Assembly (NCBI GenBank): GCA_919902925.1
Contig: CAKKRZ010000019.1
Coordinates: forward strand, 1 to 36,941
DNA length: 36,941 nucleotides
Reading direction: 5' to 3'
DNA from: Acidiferrobacterales bacterium
GTDB lineage: Bacteria > Pseudomonadota > Gammaproteobacteria > Acidiferrobacterales > Sulfurifustaceae
Under the pieces are notes generated by a model. The model saw only the letters and a list, made by a program, of their open reading frames with translations. It ran no database searches and was not told where the DNA came from. A program made the position numbers and the translations under genes. Shown in pieces: positions 16,623 through 26,002 of the stretch. Positions within the stretch are counted from its first letter, which is position 1. Each line of letters opens with the position of its first letter.

Positions 16623-17168
16623 ATGTGTCCTTCTTTACCGCTAACTGATCAAGAGCACGATCAACGCTGGCGACGGATCGGCACTACTGAGTTTCTGATT
16701 ACTTCCGGTATTCTCGTCGGGTTTTTATTGCTGCTGGCCCGTGCGAATGGCTTTCTGCCGATCCTCGATCACGCCAATCTGGCCTTTCACGAGGCCGGGC
16801 ATATTTTCTTCCGCGTCCTCGGCGAGACCGCCTCGCTCTACGGTGGCACGCTGGGGCAGCTGGTGTTTCCGGTGGTGGCGGGCGTGGTGCTCTGGCGCAG
16901 GCACGAGACACTCGGTTTTGCGATTGCCGGCATCTGGTTCTTCGAGAACTTTCTCAACATCGCCGTCTACATGGCCGATGCCCGCACGCAGGCGTTGCCG
17001 TTGGTGGGCGGTGGCGATCATGACTGGACCAACATTCTCAGCCGCTGGAATGCGCTGGCCTCCGATACCAGTCTCGCGCGCAAGGTGCGCGCGCTCGGCT
17101 GGATCGGGATGATCGGTATGTGGGGTTGGTTGGGGCTGCGCTGGATTGGCGACCGTCAGCGTAGCTGA
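16623..17168 (+). CDS. membrane protein with HEAGH zinc-peptidase-like motif
   Basis: A 181-residue integral membrane protein. TM segments: about residues 24-40 (FLITSGILVGFLLLLA), 75-92 (LGQLVFPVVAGVVLW), 98-117 (FAIAGIWFFENFLNIAVYM) and near the C-terminus (LGWIGMIGMWGWLGLRW). Residues 56-60 are HEAGH, the HExxH zinc signature, placed just after the first TM as in compact M50-like site-2 proteases. An acidic residue in NIAVYMADAR could supply a third ligand, but the classical NxxPxxxLDG motif is absent, so proteolytic activity is unproven. It follows the exported BamE-like-motif protein by one base. ATG 16623 starts directly there. The 3' end faces the smr gene. Confidence 0.65.
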   Translation: MCPSLPLTDQEHDQRWRRIGTTEFLITSGILVGFLLLLARANGFLPILDHANLAFHEAGHIFFRVLGETASLYGGTLGQLVFPVVAGVVLWRRHETLGFAIAGIWFFENFLNIAVYMADARTQALPLVGGGDHDWTNILSRWNALASDTSLARKVRALGWIGMIGMWGWLGLRWIGDRQRS

Positions 17169-17189
17169 CGAACCGCGGTACCGGATGGG

Positions 17190-17735
17190 TCACTCGCTTG
17201 GTAGTTTCCGGCGCAGCAGCACATAGACGGCGCCGGTCCCGCCATCCCGGGGCAGGCAGGAGACGAAGGCCATCACCTCGTCCTTCTGCCGCAACCAGGA
17301 GTTGACCTTGCCCTTGAGTACCGGGATCTTGCCCTCGGCGCTCTTGCCCTTTCCGTGAATGATGCGCACGCAGCGTTTGCCGGCGAGCTGGGCATCTTTC
17401 AGGAAATACGTTACCTGCTCGCGTGCTTCCGGCACGAAGCAGCCGTGCAAGTCGAGCTCCGCTTCGATGGCGTATTGCCCGCGCCGCAACTTGCGCATCA
17501 CCATGTGTTGCAGGCCCGGGCGGGTGAAGATCAGTTCATCGCCGGTCTCAACCTCGGTGGGTTCGTAGTCGTCGGACAGCAGGCTGGCGATGACCTCGCG
17601 TTCATCTCGCTGGCGTTGCTCAGGCACCGGCTTGCGGCGCTTCCGATGCGGCGTGACGCGATCCTGCTTCAGCGGGCGGACGCCGGGGATGGCGTCTTTG
17701 AAACCCGGGTTGTCAGTTTTGTCCTTATCGCCCAT
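17190..17735 (-). CDS. Smr-domain protein (SmrA/YdaL-like)
   Basis: A 181-residue protein with a disordered basic N-terminal half (RKRRKPVPEQRQRDER) and a C-terminal Smr domain from about residue 90. It carries the LDLHG motif (AELDLHGCFVPEAREQV) and the HGKG motif (VRIIHGKGKSAEG), followed by VLKGKVNSWLRQKDEVMAFV. Smr domains, related to the MutS2 C-terminus, bind or nick DNA or RNA; single-domain proteobacterial members have nicking endonuclease activity in some reports, but the cellular role is unclear. It lies 13 bases downstream of trxB in the same orientation, so it is likely cotranscribed. Confidence 0.9.
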   Translation of the reverse strand: MGDKDKTDNPGFKDAIPGVRPLKQDRVTPHRKRRKPVPEQRQRDEREVIASLLSDDYEPTEVETGDELIFTRPGLQHMVMRKLRRGQYAIEAELDLHGCFVPEAREQVTYFLKDAQLAGKRCVRIIHGKGKSAEGKIPVLKGKVNSWLRQKDEVMAFVSCLPRDGGTGAVYVLLRRKLPSE

Positions 17736-17748
17736 ACCCCATTACTCA

Positions 17749-18747
<999 letters not shown>

Positions 18748-18831
18748 TCAGCGTACGGTTCTTTTAAGGTTTTCATTCGACCACTATGGTAAGCGAATAA
18801 TTCCCGATGACAAAAGGTAAAGGTGATCTGC

Positions 18832-19899
18832 ATGCGTATCGGCATCCCCAGGGAGATTAAAACCCGCGAGGGCCGGGTGGCCCTGATCCCGGCGGCCGTG
18901 GCCGAGCTGGTGCGCGCGGGGCATGAGGTCTTCATCGAGGCCGGCGCCGGTCAGGCCAGCGGTTATCCGGACGCCGATTTTCGGGAGGCGGGCGCCCTGT
19001 TGCTGGACGGCGCGGCGGCGGTTTTCGAGCGCGCGCAGCTGATCGTAAAGGTGAAGGAGCCGCTACCCGACGAAGTTGAACGGCTGCGCCCCGGGCATAT
19101 TCTGTTTTCTTTTCTGCACCTCGCCGCGCTGCCCGATCTGGCCCGTCGCCTTCAGGCCAAGGGCGTGACGGCCATCGCCTTCGAAACAGTCGAGGAGGGT
19201 GGTCGCCTGCCGCTGCTGGCACCGATGAGCGACATCGCCGGGCGGCTTTCCATCCACATCGGCACGACGTTGCTGCACGGTTATCACGGTGGCCGCGGTC
19301 TTATGCTCGGCGGCATGCCATCTACCGAGCGCGGGAATGTGGTTATCCTCGGTGCCGGAAATGCCGGTGGTAATGCCGTGGCCGTGGCCGCGGCGCTGGG
19401 CGCACAGGTGACCGTGTTCGCTCCGCACCGCGAGGCGCTGGAACGGATGTATCGCCTGGGGCCGAACGTAACGGCATTGCCGCCCTATGCCGCGCAGATC
19501 GAAGAGGCCGTGCGCCAAGCCGACCTGCTGATCGGCGCCGTGCTGATTCCCGGCGCCAGCGCGCCCAAGCTGGTCACGACCGCCATGGTCAAGCGCATGA
19601 AACCGGGTTCGGTGATTATTGATATCTCGGTCGACCAGGGTGGTTGTATCGAAACCACGCGACCGACCGATTACGAAAACCCTACCTACATCGAACACGG
19701 GGTCGTGCACTTTGGTGTCACCAATATGCCGGGTGCGGTGCCACGCACCGCCACGCAGGCGCTGTCCACTGTGCTGACTCCGTACATCCTGCGGCTGACA
19801 GCACCGGGCGGACTGGAAGATCCCGCCATCGCTCACGGCATCAATATCGCCGATGGCCGGATTGTTCATCCGGCCGTTGCGCAGGCTCTGGCCGGTTAA
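18832..19899 (+). CDS. ald: alanine dehydrogenase
   Basis: NAD-dependent oxidative deamination of L-alanine to pyruvate and ammonia, or the reverse. The 355-residue protein begins MRIGIPREIKTREGRVAL and has the catalytic Lys/His region: IVKVKEPLPDE (Lys near residue 74) and LFSFLHLAALP (His near 95). The NAD-binding ILGAGNAGGNAVAVAAALGA follows in the middle, then IDISVDQGGCIETTRPT. The C-terminal TNMPGAVPRTATQALS is also characteristic. Start ATG 18832 has AGGTGA 5 bases upstream; an in-frame GTG at 18823 overlaps that site and is rejected. It lies between trxB (divergent) and ftsK; the 77-base gap to ftsK holds nothing distinct. Confidence 0.96.
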   Translation: MRIGIPREIKTREGRVALIPAAVAELVRAGHEVFIEAGAGQASGYPDADFREAGALLLDGAAAVFERAQLIVKVKEPLPDEVERLRPGHILFSFLHLAALPDLARRLQAKGVTAIAFETVEEGGRLPLLAPMSDIAGRLSIHIGTTLLHGYHGGRGLMLGGMPSTERGNVVILGAGNAGGNAVAVAAALGAQVTVFAPHREALERMYRLGPNVTALPPYAAQIEEAVRQADLLIGAVLIPGASAPKLVTTAMVKRMKPGSVIIDISVDQGGCIETTRPTDYENPTYIEHGVVHFGVTNMPGAVPRTATQALSTVLTPYILRLTAPGGLEDPAIAHGINIADGRIVHPAVAQALAG

Positions 19900-19976
19900 C
19901 CAGCGGATTTGTCCTTGTTTCCACGGCATAAACAGGCGAAAATCGGTCAGCTATTTGGAGACGCCATCGGCACGCC

Positions 19977-22289
19977 GTGAGCCAGGCCACCTGGAAAAAG
20001 ACTTCTAATCCGCTGACCCCAAGGTTACTGCGCCTGCTGCGTGAGGCGGCCCTGTATGTTCTCGGGGCCATCGCCATCTATCTGCTGATCGCGCTGTGGA
20101 CGTACAACCAGTCCGATCCGGCGTGGTTTCATCGCGGACCCAACACGGCCGTGACCAACCTCGGCGGACGGGTCGGCGCGTTTATCGCCGATGCCCTGTT
20201 CAACCTGGTTGGCTACGTCGCCTACCTGTTCCCGATCATGCTGGGTCTGCAGGGGTGGCGCACCTATCTGCATCGTCACGACCCGGAGCTGAGCGAATGG
20301 CGCCAGCGCACGGCGACGACCGTGGGTTTCGTTCTGGCCATCCTCGGCGCCTGCGGACTGGCCAGCCTGCACTACACCAAGACCAAGACCGGCATGCCGT
20401 TCGACAGTGGCGGCTGGCTCGGCAATTTCACCGGTGGCGGCCTGGTCTCCGCCTTCAGCTTTGTCGGCGCGACGCTGTTTCTGCTCACGCTGTTCCTGGC
20501 CGGCGTCACGCTCTACACCGGTTTGTCCTGGCTCAAGCTGATGGATCACATCGGACGTCTGAGCATCCGGGCATTCGGGCTGGCGCGTGAATTGGTCTCC
20601 ACGATCGTCGACCGCATCATCGGCATGCGCGCCAAGAAGGAACGCCGCCAGACCGTGGCCGAGGACATGAAGATTCTGGAAAAGCACCCGCCGCCGCGCA
20701 TCGAACCGGTGGTCACGAAGGTAATAGAAGGCAAGCGCGTGCAAAAGGAAAAGCAGGTGCCACTGTTCGACCTGCCGGCGCCGGGCGAATTGCCACCGCT
20801 ATCGCTGCTCGATCTGCCCGAGAAGGCCAAGACCGTGCAGTTTTCAAAACAGTCGCTGGAAAGCATGGCGCGCCTGCTGGAAAAGAAGCTGCTCGACTTC
20901 AGCATCGAGGCACAGGTGGTCGCCGTCCACCCCGGCCCGGTCATTACCCTGTTCGAAATCGAACCGGCGGCGGGCATCAAGGCCTCGCAAATCACTGCCC
21001 TGCAACGCGACCTGGCCCGTTCGCTGTCGGTCATCAGCCTGCGCGTGGTCGAGAATATACCCGGCAAGACCTCGGTCGGCATCGAGATTCCGAACGAATT
21101 GCGCGAGACCGTGCGCCTGTCCGAGATCATCGCCTCACAGGTGTACGAGGAGTCTGACTCGCCGCTCACGCTGGCACTGGGCAAGGACATTGCCGGCCAT
21201 CCGGTGGTGGTGGACATCACGCGCATGCCGCACCTGCTGATTGCCGGCACGACCGGTTCCGGTAAATCGGTGTTTCTCAATTCGCTGCTGCTGTCGCTGG
21301 TCTACAAGTCCACGCCGGAACAGGTGCGCTTTATCATGATTGATCCGAAGATGCTGGAGCTATCGGTTTACGAGGGAATCCCGCATCTGCTGGCACCGGT
21401 GGTGACCGACATGAAACAGGCCGCCAACGCTTTCAAATGGGCGATTGCCGAGATGGATCGCCGCTACCGGCTGATGTCCGCGCTCGGTGTGCGTAACCTG
21501 GCCGGTTTCAACCGCAAGGTTAAGGATGCCATCGACGACAAGAAGCCGCTCTTTGACCCGCTCTACACCCGCGCCACGGCGGACGAGTCGGCGCCCACCC
21601 TGAAACCGCTGCCGCTGGTGGTCATCGTGGTCGATGAACTCGCCGATCTCATGATGGTGGTCGGCAAGAAGGTCGAGGAACTGATCGCACGGCTGGCGCA
21701 GAAGGCGCGTGCCGCCGGCATTCATTTGATCCTGGCCACGCAACGTCCGTCGGTCGATGTCATTACCGGCCTCATCAAGGCCAACATTCCCACGCGCATC
21801 GCCTTTCAGATGTCGGCCAAGGTCGACTCGCGCACCGTGCTCGACCAGATGGGCGCGGAGCAACTGTTGGGGCAGGGTGACATGCTGTTCCTCCAGCCGG
21901 GTCAGGGTCTGCCCACGCGCATCCACGGCGCCTACGTCGCCGACAACGAAGTGCACAAGGTGGTTGCCGCCCTCAAAAAGAGTGGTGAGCCCATGTACGA
22001 CGACAGCATTCTCAAGGAAAACGCCTCGATCAATGATCAGGGCGTGGTGCAGGAAGGTGGCGGTGTGGACGGTGAGGGTGGTGAGCAGGATCCACTCTAC
22101 GACGAGGCACTCAAGATTGTCACCGAAACCCGCCGCGCCTCGATCTCCGGCGTCCAGCGTCGCTTGCGCGTCGGCTACAACCGCGCCGCCCGGCTGATGG
22201 AGGACATGGAGCGCGCCGGCGTGGTTGGCCCGCTGCAACCCAACGGCAACCGCGAGGTGCTGGCGCCACCGCCGGTTAACGTGGAGTGA
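19977..22289 (+). CDS. ftsK: DNA translocase FtsK
   Basis: Membrane-anchored DNA pump that clears chromosome dimers at the septum and activates XerCD recombination. The 770-residue protein has four or five N-terminal TM segments (residues about 20-190, starting [19 protein letters not shown]), a short linker of about 100 residues, then the hexameric motor. Walker A is GTTGSGKS with Lys near residue 430; [14 protein letters not shown] is Walker B. The C-terminal gamma winged-helix (about 704-765: [11 protein letters not shown] ... [19 protein letters not shown]) reads KOPS sites. The short linker makes it a compact SpoIIIE-like size compared with E. coli FtsK. Start GTG 19977; the GGAG at 19957 is rather far. 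The lolA ribosome site overlaps the stop. Confidence 0.97.
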   Translation: MSQATWKKTSNPLTPRLLRLLREAALYVLGAIAIYLLIALWTYNQSDPAWFHRGPNTAVTNLGGRVGAFIADALFNLVGYVAYLFPIMLGLQGWRTYLHRHDPELSEWRQRTATTVGFVLAILGACGLASLHYTKTKTGMPFDSGGWLGNFTGGGLVSAFSFVGATLFLLTLFLAGVTLYTGLSWLKLMDHIGRLSIRAFGLARELVSTIVDRIIGMRAKKERRQTVAEDMKILEKHPPPRIEPVVTKVIEGKRVQKEKQVPLFDLPAPGELPPLSLLDLPEKAKTVQFSKQSLESMARLLEKKLLDFSIEAQVVAVHPGPVITLFEIEPAAGIKASQITALQRDLARSLSVISLRVVENIPGKTSVGIEIPNELRETVRLSEIIASQVYEESDSPLTLALGKDIAGHPVVVDITRMPHLLIAGTTGSGKSVFLNSLLLSLVYKSTPEQVRFIMIDPKMLELSVYEGIPHLLAPVVTDMKQAANAFKWAIAEMDRRYRLMSALGVRNLAGFNRKVKDAIDDKKPLFDPLYTRATADESAPTLKPLPLVVIVVDELADLMMVVGKKVEELIARLAQKARAAGIHLILATQRPSVDVITGLIKANIPTRIAFQMSAKVDSRTVLDQMGAEQLLGQGDMLFLQPGQGLPTRIHGAYVADNEVHKVVAALKKSGEPMYDDSILKENASINDQGVVQEGGGVDGEGGEQDPLYDEALKIVTETRRASISGVQRRLRVGYNRAARLMEDMERAGVVGPLQPNGNREVLAPPPVNVE

Positions 22290-22291
22290 AT

Positions 22292-22924
22292 ATGCGAATC
22301 ATTGTTGCCCTGGGTTTGCTGGCAATGTGCGTTGGCCACGTGCCGGCGGCCACTGCGGCCGCCGAACGTCCGGCCACCGACAGCCTGCGCCATTTCTTTA
22401 CCAACGTGCGCAGCTTCACGGCGCGCTTCAACCAGGTCGTGCTGGACGAAGGCCTGAATGTTATTCAGGAGACCACCGGTACGCTTTCTCTGGAACGGCC
22501 GAACAAGTTCCGCTGGGACTACGATGCCCCGTTCAGACAGGTGATCGTGGCCGATGGCCAGAAGATCTGGATCTACGATGCCGAGTTGCAGCAAGTGACG
22601 GTTCGCACCCTGCGCGGCGGTCTGGCCGATACCCCGGCCGTGCTGCTCGCCGGCACAGGCCGTATCGACGACACCTTCGCCCTCAAGAACCTCGGTACGC
22701 AGGGCAAGATGCAATGGGTACAGTTATCGCCGAAGCGTAAGGATGGCGGTTTCGACAGTATCCGCATCGGCTTCGAGCAAGGCCACATGCGCATCCTGGA
22801 GATGGTCGATGCCTTCGGCCAGACCACGCGCGTTACCCTGAGCCAACCGAAGGAAAACCCCGCCCTCGACGCCGGACGCTTTCAGTTCAAGCCTCCCAAG
22901 GGTGTCGACGTCGTCGGCGAATAG
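22292..22924 (+). CDS. lolA: outer-membrane lipoprotein carrier protein
   Basis: Periplasmic chaperone that takes lipoproteins from LolCDE to LolB. The 210-residue precursor has a signal peptide (MRIIVALGLLAMCVGHVPAATAAA), then the fold typical of LolA: LRHFFTNVRSFTARFNQVVLDEG, the strand GTLSLERPNKFRWDYDAPF (with the conserved Arg in RFxW), ADGQKIWIYDAELQQVTV, and the C-terminal FGQTTRVTLSQPKENPALD. ATG 22292 is chosen over the GTG at 22286 because GGAG lies 5 bases before it and the GTG falls within that site. It directly follows ftsK, as in most gammaproteobacteria. Confidence 0.95.
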   Translation: MRIIVALGLLAMCVGHVPAATAAAERPATDSLRHFFTNVRSFTARFNQVVLDEGLNVIQETTGTLSLERPNKFRWDYDAPFRQVIVADGQKIWIYDAELQQVTVRTLRGGLADTPAVLLAGTGRIDDTFALKNLGTQGKMQWVQLSPKRKDGGFDSIRIGFEQGHMRILEMVDAFGQTTRVTLSQPKENPALDAGRFQFKPPKGVDVVGE

Positions 22925-22945
22925 GCCGCGGCGGGAAGGAATCCC

Positions 22946-24313
22946 ATGCCGGCTTCCAGCAAAGATCTGTTCAGTGCCCCGACCGCCAGCTGGCAACCGC
23001 TGGCCGATCGCATGCGGCCACGCCGGCTGGATGACTTCTTCGGTCAGCCGCACATTCTGGCTCCCGGCAAACCCTTGCGCGTTGCGCTCGAAAGCGGGGC
23101 GCTGCATTCCATGGTGTTGTGGGGCCCACCCGGCACCGGCAAGACCACGCTGGCCCGGCTGATCGCCTCGCTCAGCTCGGCGCATTTCATCGCCATCTCG
23201 GCCGTGCTGGCCGGGGTGAAGGAAATTCGCGCCGCCATTGAAGAAGCGCAACAGGCCAAGGCGCAGGGCCGGCCAACGGTGCTGTTCGTGGACGAGGTGC
23301 ACCGCTTCAACAAGGCGCAGCAGGATGGTTTCCTTCCCTACATCGAGGACGGCACCATCACCTTTATCGGCGCCACCACCGAGAACCCCTCGTTTGAATT
23401 GAACTCGGCGCTGCTCTCGCGCGCCAAGGTTTTTGTCTTGAAGTCGCTGACGCCGGATGAACTCCAGCGCATTCTCGATCAGGCATTGCATGATAAGGAT
23501 CACGGCCTCGGAAAACGGACGATTGATATCAACGCCGACGCGCGCGAGCTGCTGGTGCTGGCCGCCGACGGTGATGCCCGCCGGCTGCTCAATCTGCTGG
23601 AAATGGCGGCTGACCTGGCCGAGCACGCCGATGGCAAGGAGATCATCGGCACCGAGCTGGCCCGCGAAGTGGCCGGTGGCGGCCTGCGGCGTTTCGACAA
23701 GCAGGGCGAGATGTTCTACGACCAGATCTCGGCCCTGCACAAATCCGTGCGCGGCTCCGATCCCGACGCCACGCTGTATTGGTTTGCACGAATGTTGGAT
23801 GGCGGCTGTGATCCTTTATACCTCGCGCGCCGCGTGGTACGGATGGCGGTCGAGGATATCGGCCTCGCCGATCCGCGTGCCTTGACCATGACCCTCAATG
23901 CATGGGATACCTACGATCGCCTCGGTAGCCCGGAAGGCGAACTAGCCATCGCCGAGGCTGTTGTCTACCTCGCCTGCGCACCGAAGAGCAACGCCGTGTA
24001 CCTGGCAATGGGTAACGTAAAGCAGGAAATCAAAAACACCGGCTCGCTAGAAGTGCCAATGCACCTGCGTAATGCCCCGACCAAACTGATGAAGGAACTC
24101 GGCTACGGCAAGGGTTACCGGTATGCCCACGACGAACCCGATGCCTACGCGGCTGGCGAGACTTATCTGCCAGCGGAAATCAAAGATGCGCGGTTTTATG
24201 TGCCGACGCAGTTCGGACTTGAACAACGCATTGCGGAGAAACTGGCCGAATTACGAGCCCGTGACCGGGACACAAAGACATGCCCAATCAACAAGAAGCA
24301 CGACCAGACGTGA
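22946..24313 (+). CDS. rarA: replication-associated recombination protein A (AAA+ ATPase)
   Basis: RarA (MgsA) acts at stalled replication forks with SSB. The 455-residue protein has PLADRMRPRRLDDFFGQPHIL near the N-terminus, Walker A in WGPPGTGKTTLA (about residues 58-69), VLFVDEVHRF as Walker B, GATTENPSFELNSALLSR as sensor 1 and arginine finger region. The C-terminal tetramerisation part is YDQISALHKSVRGSDPDATLYW, ARRVVRMAVEDIGLADPRAL and HLRNAPTKLMKELGYGKGYRYAHD. Complete. The order ftsK-lolA-rarA is conserved; crcB or serS often follows, but here an RTX island of about 12 kb comes next. Confidence 0.97.
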   Translation: MPASSKDLFSAPTASWQPLADRMRPRRLDDFFGQPHILAPGKPLRVALESGALHSMVLWGPPGTGKTTLARLIASLSSAHFIAISAVLAGVKEIRAAIEEAQQAKAQGRPTVLFVDEVHRFNKAQQDGFLPYIEDGTITFIGATTENPSFELNSALLSRAKVFVLKSLTPDELQRILDQALHDKDHGLGKRTIDINADARELLVLAADGDARRLLNLLEMAADLAEHADGKEIIGTELAREVAGGGLRRFDKQGEMFYDQISALHKSVRGSDPDATLYWFARMLDGGCDPLYLARRVVRMAVEDIGLADPRALTMTLNAWDTYDRLGSPEGELAIAEAVVYLACAPKSNAVYLAMGNVKQEIKNTGSLEVPMHLRNAPTKLMKELGYGKGYRYAHDEPDAYAAGETYLPAEIKDARFYVPTQFGLEQRIAEKLAELRARDRDTKTCPINKKHDQT

Positions 24314-24330
24314 AATGATGAACAGAGGCG

Positions 24331-24387
24331 GCCCGATTTCGTCGTGCAGATCAACGCCACTGGTGAGCAGCTGGCCCTGGCCGGGTG
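24331..24387 (+). pseudogene. relic of a second RTX gene
   Basis: About 50 of 57 bases match positions 30292-30348 inside the giant RTX gene. Read in the same frame it encodes PDFVVQINATGEQLALAG against PDLVVQINATGEQLALVG. Four of seven differences are synonymous, so it derives from a protein-coding relative rather than from recent copying. No start codon or further homology was seen on either side. It begins 17 bases after the rarA stop. Confidence 0.75.
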
Positions 24388-24505
24388 TCGTAACATAAAT
24401 GATACACACGCGGATGATCACGACCGGCCAGAATGGCACCGGGCGGCTTGACACCCAGCCCGGTCCGGCGGAAGGTGAGTGGCTAAATAACAGGAAGCGC
24501 ACGCC

Positions 24506-24775
24506 ATGACCGACGGATCCCCCTCGCCGGACAAACCCAAAGTAAATGGACAATCGAAGGGCAAACAACCCCGCGTCATCAGCAATCCCAACGATGTGGC
24601 GGGTTTGGTCATGATGCAGATCGATGCCGTGAATTCAAAGAAAGACGACCTCACCATCGCCATCAAGGGCTTGGCCGATACCGCCAAGCAACTGGTCCGT
24701 GCCTACGCCCAGCAGCAGGCGGCGATTGAGAAGCTGGGGAAGCGGGTGAAGGAACTGGAAGCCAAGGATAAATAA
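24506..24775 (+). CDS. small charged protein with C-terminal coiled coil, unknown function
   Basis: An 89-residue protein I cannot place in a family. The first 30 residues are rich in Pro, Lys, Ser and Gly (likely disordered). The middle PNDVAGLVMMQIDAVNSKK and KGLADTAKQLVRAYAQQQ are predicted amphipathic helices. The end, AAIEKLGKRVKELEAKD, has a clear heptad pattern for a short coiled coil. No signal peptide or cysteine. ATG 24506 has AGGAAG about 9 bases upstream. Codon use and GC content match the chromosomal genes more than the AT-rich pair downstream. It lies between the RTX relic and the hairpin repeats; a link to the RTX protein is possible by position only. Confidence 0.6.
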   Translation: MTDGSPSPDKPKVNGQSKGKQPRVISNPNDVAGLVMMQIDAVNSKKDDLTIAIKGLADTAKQLVRAYAQQQAAIEKLGKRVKELEAKDK

Positions 24776-24790
24776 TCTGGTAGATCGCTC

Positions 24791-24851
24791 GCAGCTTCGC
24801 CGATGGGAACGAGGCGAGGGCCGCAGGACAGGGACGTCCTGCTTGCAGCTT
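24791..24851 (+). repeat. 61-base hairpin repeat, copy 1
   Basis: Begins GCAGCTTCGCCGATGGGA and contains AGGAC-AGGGAC-GTCCT, a 5-pair hairpin. It matches copy 3 at 24968-25028 at 55 of 61 positions and the core of the mfd-internal copy. It lies just after the 89-residue gene and may end its transcript. Confidence 0.8.
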
Positions 24852-24896
24852 CGCCGATGGGAGACGTAATAGGCGGGACGCCAGGGACACGTGTCC
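24845..24896 (+). repeat. partial repeat copy 2 with a 12-base palindrome
   Basis: Overlaps the end of copy 1. It repeats GCAGCTTCGCCGATGGGA (24845-24862), then diverges, ending in the perfect palindrome GGACACGTGTCC (24885-24896). This looks like a variant or rearranged repeat unit. Confidence 0.55.
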
Positions 24897-24967
24897 GAGG
24901 GGCGCGCGCCGAAACGGGAGACCTACTCCCTTCGGTCGTTCGTCCTGTCAAAATACTAGCCGCGGTT

Positions 24968-25028
24968 GCAGCTTCGCCGATCGGACCGAGGCGAGGACCG
25001 CAGGACAGGGATGTCCTGATTGCGGCTT
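24968..25028 (+). repeat. 61-base hairpin repeat, copy 3
   Basis: Same orientation as copy 1, six base differences. The hairpin here is AGGACA / TGTCCT around GGGA, a perfect 6-pair stem. It ends 25 bases before the next gene start. Confidence 0.8.
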
Positions 25029-25053
25029 GACAGAGTATCGACAGGGGAGAAAG

Positions 25054-25335
25054 ATGAACGCCGATAACAACTCGCAGGGAGGCGCGATGATAAGAAAGTT
25101 CTTATATAGGGCGATCCCCTACCGGGCAGGGAAGGCCCACTCACCTGCTCCGCATTCCGGAAGCTTCTTTCTCGCCGATTCCTGGGCGCTCCGCGCTCTT
25201 ACGCCCGCGCGTGTACGGATTGTTGGCTTCATTGACAAGGTCCAAGCAGTCTTAAGTGAATTGTTTGATAATCAATTCTGTGACGAATCAATCCAGGCGA
25301 CAGTGCATGGAACGGAAGCAGGAGTAACAATATGA
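25054..25335 (+). CDS. hypothetical protein, first gene of the AT-rich pair before the RTX gene
   Basis: A 93-residue open frame with a good ribosome site (AGGGGAGA) before ATG 25054. An internal ATG at 25087 also has a strong but very close GGGAGGCG, so a shorter 82-residue product is possible. No domain is recognised. The first half is basic (MIRKFLYRAIPYRAGK), the middle is rich in Ala, Ser and Pro; the end (VGFIDKVQAVLSELFDNQFCDESIQATVHGTEAG) looks helical and acidic. Its stop overlaps the next ATG (ATGA), which favours it being real and coupled to the downstream gene. Base composition turns AT-rich toward its 3' end. Weak coding evidence otherwise. Confidence 0.45.
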   Translation: MNADNNSQGGAMIRKFLYRAIPYRAGKAHSPAPHSGSFFLADSWALRALTPARVRIVGFIDKVQAVLSELFDNQFCDESIQATVHGTEAGVTI

Positions 25336-25934
25336 ACTGGAAAATTTATCTGACTTCATTTCGAGTTCCAAGGAGTGCGGTCGAGAATGTGTCACTTCAA
25401 GACCTGACTTCGAGATCCCTGCAAGAAATCTTCCTAAGAAAATTTAAATTCTTACTGCTGATTTTAATATTTTCGTCTTTTTTTGTGGTGAATTCTGGAT
25501 GCGCAGAGCAATCACAAAGCCGACAGGTCGCTGCGGTTTCGGAGCATACAAATTATAAAGCTCTCCTTTCGGACAAGTCTAAGAAATTAGTAGCGACGTG
25601 GAAATTTCCTGGCTCTGAGATGGGCCCAGCGGAAATGTATTTTTGGAATAACGGGCTCTTGGTGGTTAACTCGGAAATATTTTCTAAGCAGAAAAGTGAG
25701 AACTATTTTCTATGGAGTCTAAATAATGACCAGACGTTGTTATCGATAACGTTTGTCGATAGACGTATCCCATTTAATGAGTTAGTTGTTGCGGCTGAAA
25801 GCTCGCATCTAGGTAGACATGTGCATTCTATAAATATCGAACAGAGAAAAGTGATTTATCTAGTTCGTGATCGAGAAGTTTTCTTTTTTTTGAATTGGGG
25901 ATTTTATCGTGAGCCGACTCCGGTGAGACATTAA
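25332..25934 (+). CDS. AT-rich membrane-anchored or lipoprotein-like protein, unknown function
   Basis: A 200-residue protein with an unusually long N-region of about 35 residues, a strongly hydrophobic segment (FKFLLLILIFSSFFVVNSG), then Cys-57 in NSGCAEQ, a non-standard lipobox. The rest would face the periplasm: strand-rich, with KLVATWKFPGSEMGPAEMYFWNNGLLVV and TLLSITFVDRRIP, recalling small lipocalin-like or META-like beta sheets, though I recognise no family. GC content is clearly below that of the chromosome, as in the first 620 bases of the RTX gene that follows after 68 bases. GGAG lies upstream of ATG 25332. Position and shared composition suggest it came with the M23 peptidase domain; an immunity role is a hypothesis. 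Confidence 0.65.
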   Translation: MNWKIYLTSFRVPRSAVENVSLQDLTSRSLQEIFLRKFKFLLLILIFSSFFVVNSGCAEQSQSRQVAAVSEHTNYKALLSDKSKKLVATWKFPGSEMGPAEMYFWNNGLLVVNSEIFSKQKSENYFLWSLNNDQTLLSITFVDRRIPFNELVVAAESSHLGRHVHSINIEQRKVIYLVRDREVFFFLNWGFYREPTPVRH

Positions 25935-26002
25935 GCGTTGTTTATAGTGGATCAGTAACTTATTACCACCGTCGAAGTTGCAACTAGCTAAGGAGATAAA
26001 TA

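Noticed and set aside
24123-24398. 91-codon plus-strand frame across the end of rarA and the RTX relic
   Set aside because: Mostly out of frame with rarA, and it reads the relic in the wrong frame; no coding support.
24448-24453. TTGACA as -35 box for the 89-residue gene
   Set aside because: No -10-like hexamer lies 15-19 bases downstream; the nearest AT-rich stretch is about 30 bases away.
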